From: Candidatus Acinetobacter avistercoris
GTDB taxonomy: Bacteria; Pseudomonadota; Gammaproteobacteria; Pseudomonadales; Moraxellaceae
Length of the DNA: 37,609 nucleotides
Direction of reading: 5' to 3'
NCBI GenBank assembly: GCA_018883945.1
Contig: JAHLFF010000238.1
Coordinates: 1 to 37,609 of the forward strand
The notes under the pieces are model-generated. The model did no database searches. It was given only the letters and a program-made list of their open reading frames with translations, and was not told the origin of the DNA. The translations under genes were made by a program, and so were the position numbers. How positions within the stretch are numbered: the stretch's first letter is position 1; each line of letters opens with the position of its first letter. This document shows positions 33,167-37,609 of the stretch, piece by piece.

Positions 33167-34042
33167 ATGTCTGATTTACGTCAACGTTTTTTTATTGAAG
33201 ATAGTCCTGTTCGTGGTGAAGTGGTTCATCTCGAAGAAGCACTACAAACGATTTTGTCACAACGTGACTACGCGCCTGCGATTCAAATTCTCTTAGGTGA
33301 AATGCTCAGTGCGACTGCTTTGCTTGCAAGCACCCTTAAAATTAAAGGACGTATTAGCCTCCAAATTCAAGCCTCTGGCAGTTTAAAATGGGCGATGGCC
33401 GAGTGTAATCACTTAGGCGAAGTTCGTGGTCTCGCAGATTATGAAGACAACGATCTTTTTAACCAAGCCGATGATAGCAGTACGGTTTTGTCCACCTTAG
33501 TCAATCCTGTACTGTTTATTAATATCGAGCCTGAGTTTGGTGATCGTTACCAAGGTATCGTCCCTTTAGATAAACCAAACTTAGCTAAATGCCTTGTGCA
33601 ATATTATGATTTGTCTGCACAAATCCCAACACGCATCGTATTGGCAAGCTCGAATCAGCGCGCTGGCGGCATACTCATCCAATTATTACCAAGAAATAAT
33701 GAGGATGAACAACAACGTGTCGATGAAGACATCTGGCCACGTTTGACCATGTTAACTGAAACCTTAAAAGCAGAAGAGCTGACTGGTTTAGATGCACAAG
33801 AAATTTTGTATCGTTTATACAATGAAGAAGAAGTACGCTTACCTGAGGTTGAACCTTTAAAGTTCGGCTGTACATGCTCTAAAGAACGTTGTGCAACTGC
33901 TTTAGAACAAATTGGCGTGGACTCAGTACGTGAAACACTCGAAGTGCAAAATCCAATTGCGATGGATTGCCAGTTTTGTAGTGCCCAATATCGTTTTACT
34001 GCTGAAGAAGCATTGGGAATTTTTGGAAAGCACCTCAGCTAG
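33167..34042 (+). CDS. hslO: Redox-regulated chaperone Hsp33
   Basis: The 291-residue holdase is switched on by oxidation of a zinc-cysteine centre. The N-terminal domain includes LLGEMLSATALLASTLKIKGRISLQIQ (about 45-71), and the redox switch is GCTCSKERC with DCQFC near the end (about 250-282): the C-x-C and C-x-x-C pairs of the family plus an extra cysteine in between. GGAG at 33157-33160 fixes the start at ATG 33167; the same frame is open back to 33113, but that would overlap the antiporter gene. It lies 50 bp after the antiporter and may share its transcript. Confidence 0.94.
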   Translation: MSDLRQRFFIEDSPVRGEVVHLEEALQTILSQRDYAPAIQILLGEMLSATALLASTLKIKGRISLQIQASGSLKWAMAECNHLGEVRGLADYEDNDLFNQADDSSTVLSTLVNPVLFINIEPEFGDRYQGIVPLDKPNLAKCLVQYYDLSAQIPTRIVLASSNQRAGGILIQLLPRNNEDEQQRVDEDIWPRLTMLTETLKAEELTGLDAQEILYRLYNEEEVRLPEVEPLKFGCTCSKERCATALEQIGVDSVRETLEVQNPIAMDCQFCSAQYRFTAEEALGIFGKHLS

Positions 34043-34352
34043 TTTACTCACGCGTTATTCTTGGCTTATTTTCAGAACATCTTAAGTTGTCATTAGATCA
34101 ACCTAGATTCGTATTTAAATCAAAAGAGTAAGCAATCTCTTACTCTTTTGATCAACTCACAAACATGCAATTGATCACATTGTTGATTAAAAACATGAAG
34201 TCAAAATAATAATAAAATCAAACCTTTCCCTGCAAAGCCTTAGCCCTTCTATATGTAAAATTTTGAAACAATTAATCACGAAGTCATCATATTGTAGTCT
34301 TAAAAAGTCTGTCCATAATGATTAAAACATAATCAATGGTCATTATATTTCA
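34043..34352. other. 310-bp intergenic region, no gene seen
   Basis: Contains the hslO-proximal hairpin (34119-34152) and the presumed cbpA promoter. No open frame of note was seen. A TTGAAA at 34263-34268 could belong to a heat-shock type promoter, but no fitting -10 was found. Confidence 0.5.
34119..34152 (+). terminator. Long hairpin after hslO, probable terminator
   Basis: A 14-bp perfect stem ATCAAAAGAGTAAG / CTTACTCTTTTGAT (34119-34132 with 34139-34152) has a 6-base CAATCT loop. The only T run is inside the stem (CTTTTG), so termination strength is uncertain. It lies 76 bp after the hslO stop. Confidence 0.65.
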
Positions 34353-35303
34353 ATGGCAAAAAATTATTATCAAGAACTCGGTTTACAGCGCAGCGCAACA
34401 GTTGACGACATCAAAAAAGCGTATCGTAAACTCGCTCGTAAATACCATCCTGATGTCAGTAAAGAATCTAATGCTGAAGAAATGATGCAAAAGATTAATA
34501 TTGCTTATGACACATTAAATGATCCTGAAAAAAGAAAACAATACGACTTTGAACTTGATCATCCTCAAGGAGCTCAAGGATTTTCGGGTTCATCTGGCTT
34601 TGGCTCTAATTCATCCAATGCCAACAATCAACGAGCGGATAGCTTTAGTGGGTTTGAGGATTTATTTGGTCGCTTTGGTCAAGGATTCGGTGGCGGCAAT
34701 CAATATTCAGGGCAAAACAGTTATTCCAATTCAAATCGACCTTTTCGAGGAGAAGATCAACACGCCATTTTAGAGGTTGATTTAGACGTTGCATTTCATG
34801 GATCAACCCAAAATATTACCTTACAAATCCCCACTTATAATGCTTACGGCGAAGCTGAAGTACAGCGTAAAACCTTAGAGGTTAAAATTCCAAAAGGTAT
34901 GAAACAAGGCCAACAAATACGTCTAAGCCAGCAAGGTCAGTCCGGCATAAATGGTGGCGAAGCTGGCGATTTATATATCGAAATACAGTATAAAAAAAGC
35001 CATAACACCCGTGTTGAAAATGCGGATATTTACTACAGCATTGACATTAGTCCATGGGAGGCTGCATTGGGCCAGAACATTGAGGTCATGACACCCGCAG
35101 GCAAGATCAATGTGTCCATTCCTCAAAATACGGTTTATGGCAAACAACTGAGACTGAAAGACAAAGGTATTCCGAGCAAAGTTCCGGGACATTTATATCT
35201 CATTTTAAACATCGTGTATCCGAAAGCCGAAACTGAACAACAGGTGAATGCTTATGAAGATTTTGCCAAAGCATTTACACACTTTAATCCTCGATCCAAG
35301 TAA
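34353..35303 (+). CDS. cbpA: DnaJ-family co-chaperone CbpA
   Basis: The 316-residue protein has a J domain at residues 1-66 with the HPD motif in RKLARKYHPDVSKE and AYDTLNDPEKRKQYD, then a glycine/serine/asparagine-rich linker (about 75-130, GFGG repeats), then a DnaJ C-terminal substrate-binding region (about 135-300, KIPKGMKQGQQIRLSQQGQ and SIPQNTVYGKQLRLKDKGIP). There is no zinc finger, so it is a CbpA and not a DnaJ. It stimulates DnaK. No clear ribosome binding site is seen. cbpM follows 12 bp later. Confidence 0.93.
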   Translation: MAKNYYQELGLQRSATVDDIKKAYRKLARKYHPDVSKESNAEEMMQKINIAYDTLNDPEKRKQYDFELDHPQGAQGFSGSSGFGSNSSNANNQRADSFSGFEDLFGRFGQGFGGGNQYSGQNSYSNSNRPFRGEDQHAILEVDLDVAFHGSTQNITLQIPTYNAYGEAEVQRKTLEVKIPKGMKQGQQIRLSQQGQSGINGGEAGDLYIEIQYKKSHNTRVENADIYYSIDISPWEAALGQNIEVMTPAGKINVSIPQNTVYGKQLRLKDKGIPSKVPGHLYLILNIVYPKAETEQQVNAYEDFAKAFTHFNPRSK

Positions 35304-35315
35304 AGGAGTACTGAG

Positions 35316-35654
35316 ATGGCGACGATTCAATATCGTGAAATCATCAAAAATGGATGTCTAGAAGCTGAAATTGTGGATGAACACTATATTTTTGATTTAC
35401 ATCATTTTGCTCAAGCTTGTGGGCAAAGCCCTGAATGGGTATTACAGCTTTTAGAGTACGAAATTTTACCTGCACGAACAGACACCAGAATTCATCAGTT
35501 CTTTGGAGAGGAATTGACCCGAGCAAGACGCGCTTATCGATTACAACGCGATTTTGAAGCGAGTCTTTCAGCTGTAGCTATGATGCTTGATTTGATTGAT
35601 GAAGTTCAGCAACTACGAAATCAGGTGAAATATTCATCTTTCAATCAATCTTAA
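35316..35654 (+). CDS. cbpM: CbpA modulator CbpM
   Basis: The 112-residue protein has a MerR-like helix-turn-helix fold pattern, with VDEHYIFDLHHFAQACGQSPEWVLQLLEYEIL (about 20-51) and FFGEELTRARRAYRLQRDFEASLSAVAMMLDLIDEVQQL (about 63-101). CbpM binds the J domain of CbpA and inhibits it. AAAGGAG at 35302-35308, next to the cbpA stop, is a strong ribosome binding site. The pairing with cbpA makes the assignment firm. Confidence 0.9.
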   Translation: MATIQYREIIKNGCLEAEIVDEHYIFDLHHFAQACGQSPEWVLQLLEYEILPARTDTRIHQFFGEELTRARRAYRLQRDFEASLSAVAMMLDLIDEVQQLRNQVKYSSFNQS

Positions 35655-35680
35655 GCTTAAAAGATTGAGTCTTATTTTAT
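35645..35680 (+). terminator. Probable terminator overlapping the end of cbpM
   Basis: An 8-bp stem TCAATCTT / AAGATTGA (35645-35652 with 35661-35668) is followed by GTCTTATTTTAT, which is T-rich. The stem includes the first base of the cbpM stop codon. A second hairpin, GAAGATT / AATCTTC at 35729-35755, lies further down before the next gene. Confidence 0.5.
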
Positions 35681-35796
35681 ATAAAGCGTCATTTACAACG
35701 ATATTTACAGCACACATGACAATACCCTGAAGATTTTTCATCGTGATGAATCTTCTCCCTTCTTTTTAAATCTGAAATGAGGTAGACAAATCGACC

Positions 35797-36051
35797 ATGA
35801 ACACAAAAATCATGAATAAAAAACTGAAAAACATGTTCCCTGAACATCGCGAGTTAATGCAAACCCTGCTACAAGATGATCCTCATTTTGCAAAAATGAT
35901 GATTGATCATGATGAATTAGACCGTCAAATCACTCAATTAGAACAAGATCCAGTCAATCTAATTAATGAAGATATTGAATGTCTAAAACGTAAAAAACTT
36001 AAGCTGAAAGATTCACTTTATTCAATATTACTAAAAGCATCAGTTGATTAA
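35797..36051 (+). CDS. YdcH-like (DUF465) small protein
   Basis: The 84-residue, mostly helical charged protein matches the DUF465/YdcH pattern: FPEHRELMQTLLQDDPHFAKMMIDHDELDRQITQLEQ (about 14-50), then a second helix NEDIECLKRKKLKLKDSLYSIL (about 57-78). Together they likely form a helical hairpin. Function is unknown. GAGGT about 15 bp before the ATG is a rather distant ribosome binding site; a second in-frame ATG lies at 35812. It converges with the CorA-family gene. Confidence 0.85.
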   Translation: MNTKIMNKKLKNMFPEHRELMQTLLQDDPHFAKMMIDHDELDRQITQLEQDPVNLINEDIECLKRKKLKLKDSLYSILLKASVD

Positions 36052-36084
36052 ATTACGGCCATGACTGCAATACTGTTAATACCG

Positions 36085-37308
36085 TTATTTAAACTTGGTC
36101 ATTTTTTCAACTTCTTTTATGGTGTGTTTAATGGGTTCATAATCCAAGAACCAAAAAAGATTCACGTGTTGATCTTTGTGTTGTTGTGCCAACATATCCA
36201 TCACACTACGTTCTCCACGTCCGACCAAATGACGGCGGTAAAAGAAAATAATCAACACGATTGTACAAATCAACATTGCCGCCATCATAATCCAAAAACC
36301 GCTGGGATCTTTCAGACCTGGAATCAACTCAAAATTCATTCCATAAATGCCTGTAAGCAATGTCAGCGGTGCAAAAATGGCGGTAATGATCGCAAGAATC
36401 CGCATATTTTCATTGGTTTGATTGGCAATGGCTGAAAAATGCAAATCCATTGCAGCCTGTATTGCACTGCGTAATCGAGTAGTGTGTTTCTGAATCCGTT
36501 CAATATGACTGGACAAATCATCCACTCTCACCAACATAATATCTTGCTTATCCGCTTTCCTCTTTGCCTTCAACTGTGGGTAATTTTCAACGATTTCATC
36601 TCTGAGTTCTAAGAGCGCTTCAATTTGCTCTTCACACAAATTTTCCATTTGTTGAAACGCCATATTTTCTTGTAATAATTGATTCCACTGGGTAAAGCGT
36701 CTATGCCCTTGCAATAAAGCCTGTTGCCAAAACTCAACGCGACGCGTTAAAGGTAAGCGTAAATCTAGATAACCATCGACCATACTATTTAATAATCTTA
36801 GGGAGAGATCCAAAGAGTTTGAGGCTAATTTTCTAGGTTTATTTTGTTCTTCGATTGGACGACATACGATGGTTTCAGTACGCTCAATATACGCTTCAAT
36901 CGCACGGTTTCCGACTTCTCTGACGGTGATTAAAACTTGTGAGCTTAGAATAAAGCTGATTGGTGTAGTCGCAAGACCGAAGACATTTTCATGAATTTCT
37001 AAGGCATTTTCACCCGTGTTAATTTTATCATCAGGTGTTATTAATTTTCTAAAAATTAATAAATTATAATCATCCATCGCATCAAACACGCATGGATGTT
37101 CTAAGTTCAGAATATCTCGTACGTGATATTCATTGAGCATGATTTGCGTATTTTCAAAAATCTCTTTTTGCCACTGTTCGGAGCGATGAATCACATCTGT
37201 CCGAGTAGAGTCGACCCATATAAACTCAGGTTCTTTTTCTGCTAAACGTACTTTCGTCACATAAGTATATTGTTCGGCGGTATTTAAATAAAAATAATAA
37301 ATTTGCAT
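36085..37308 (-). CDS. CorA-family divalent metal transporter
   Basis: The 407-residue protein has a long cytosolic N-terminal domain, including LNLEHPCVFDAMDDYNLLIFRKL and ISFILSSQVLITVRE, a long helix (about 255-305, VRVDDLSSHIERIQKHTTRLRSAIQAAMDLH), then two C-terminal membrane helices. The first ends with the selectivity motif YGMNFE (GMN, about residue 328), and the second is FWIMMAAMLICTIVLIIFFYR. It forms pentameric channels for magnesium or, in ZntB relatives, other metals; the sequence alone does not tell which. It is unusually long at the C-terminus (about 40 residues past the last helix), where CorA normally stops. Confidence 0.9.
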   Translation of the reverse strand: MQIYYFYLNTAEQYTYVTKVRLAEKEPEFIWVDSTRTDVIHRSEQWQKEIFENTQIMLNEYHVRDILNLEHPCVFDAMDDYNLLIFRKLITPDDKINTGENALEIHENVFGLATTPISFILSSQVLITVREVGNRAIEAYIERTETIVCRPIEEQNKPRKLASNSLDLSLRLLNSMVDGYLDLRLPLTRRVEFWQQALLQGHRRFTQWNQLLQENMAFQQMENLCEEQIEALLELRDEIVENYPQLKAKRKADKQDIMLVRVDDLSSHIERIQKHTTRLRSAIQAAMDLHFSAIANQTNENMRILAIITAIFAPLTLLTGIYGMNFELIPGLKDPSGFWIMMAAMLICTIVLIIFFYRRHLVGRGERSVMDMLAQQHKDQHVNLFWFLDYEPIKHTIKEVEKMTKFK

Positions 37309-37353
37309 ATGAATAATGAATTATTGGATAAATGCGTAGCGTCATCATGACAT

Positions 37354-37382
37354 AAAAAAGTCCGCATTAAGCGGACTTTTTT
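37354..37382 (-). terminator. Rho-independent terminator after pnp
   Basis: A 12-bp stem A6 GTCCGC / GCGGAC T6 (37354-37365 with 37371-37382) has a 5-base loop. It lies 17 bp after the pnp stop on the minus strand and just before the CorA-family gene. Confidence 0.9.
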
Positions 37383-37399
37383 ATTTGAAACACAGTCGA

Positions 37400-37609
37400 T
37401 TAAGCTTGAGCTTGTTCGATATCTTTCATCGTTAATTTAATACGACCACGGTTGTCAACATCTGCAACCTGTACTTTAATTTCTTGACCTTCAGTCAATA
37501 CATCTGAAACGTTCGCAATGCGTTCGTTAGAGATTTGAGAGATGTGAAGTAGACCATCAGTACCTGGAAGAATGTTGACGAACGCACCGAATTCAACAAT
37601 ACGAATGAC
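37400..37609 (-). CDS. pnp: Polynucleotide phosphorylase, C-terminal S1 domain (partial)
   Basis: The gene enters from the right edge and stops at TAA (37402-37400). The 69 visible residues are an S1 RNA-binding domain reading [27 protein letters not shown] then [21 protein letters not shown] and [16 protein letters not shown]. This matches the end of PNPase, a 3'-5' exoribonuclease of the RNA degradosome. The catalytic RNase PH domains lie outside the window. Another S1 protein is conceivable, but the [17 protein letters not shown] wording is characteristic of PNPase. Confidence 0.9.
   Translation of the reverse strand, partial: VIRIVEFGAFVNILPGTDGLLHISQISNERIANVSDVLTEGQEIKVQVADVDNRGRIKLTMKDIEQAQA

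Noticed and set aside
34261..34300. Heat-shock (sigma-32) promoter for cbpA
   Set aside because: TTGAAA is present, but no CCCCAT-like -10 lies at the right distance.
36061..36435. Plus-strand open frame after the YdcH-like gene
   Set aside because: It is antisense to the conserved membrane end of the CorA-family gene and shows no domain.

Overview
The window looks like chromosomal DNA of an Acinetobacter species. The coding sequence is AT-rich, the MATE pump matches AbeM closely over its whole length, the type II secretion genes gspF and gspG sit apart from the rest of that system, and many neighbours (HopJ-family protein, DUF1285 protein, ETF-ubiquinone oxidoreductase, a lone vgrG cassette) are typical of that genus. 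This assignment rests on protein recognition by eye, not on a database search. No rRNA, tRNA, CRISPR array, insertion sequence or prophage was seen.

Layout. 1-1281: the end of an acyl-CoA dehydrogenase gene, a YjaB-like acetyltransferase, and an ABM-domain protein. The dehydrogenase 3' end and its terminator are repeated after the acetyltransferase, so that gene lies between two direct repeats of about 88 bp. 1398-6446: hemW, a YdcZ-type membrane protein, abeM, an ABC1/UbiB-type kinase, and rpmE2 (zinc-free ribosomal protein L31) behind a near-perfect Zur operator. 6540-10387: crcB, a HopJ-family protein, a GFA/CENP-V protein, a flavoprotein, a TrmB-like methyltransferase, yacG, and a 51-residue membrane ORF. 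10449-14870 (all minus): a glyoxalase-II-like hydrolase, hemH, a DUF4062 protein of unknown role, murI, and a DUF1285 protein. 15054-16766: ETF-ubiquinone oxidoreductase, with an inverted repeat in its promoter region.

16951-22817 (minus) is the accessory part of the window: an isolated type VI secretion cassette in the order vgrG, DUF4123 adaptor, lipoprotein, Tle1-type phospholipase. No other T6SS structural gene is present. The vgrG gene changes base composition sharply about two thirds of the way along: the 5' part is GC-rich, while the 3' end and the three cargo genes are AT-rich. This fits replacement of the tail and cargo as one module. The lipoprotein is probably the immunity protein for the phospholipase.

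23010-37609 is housekeeping: tusA; corC-lnt (overlapping by 4 bp); a small membrane protein; gspF-gspG; priA; a KefB/C-type antiporter; hslO; cbpA-cbpM; a YdcH-like protein; a CorA-family transporter; and the 3' end of pnp. Two intergenic regions (after abeM and before the antiporter) carry unrelated tandem repeats that share a 15-bp period. The second also holds a REP-like hairpin.

The best candidates for something less well described are the T6SS cargo cassette with its mosaic vgrG, the direct-repeat-flanked acetyltransferase, and the standalone DUF4062 protein. Nothing in the window is clearly a wholly new system.
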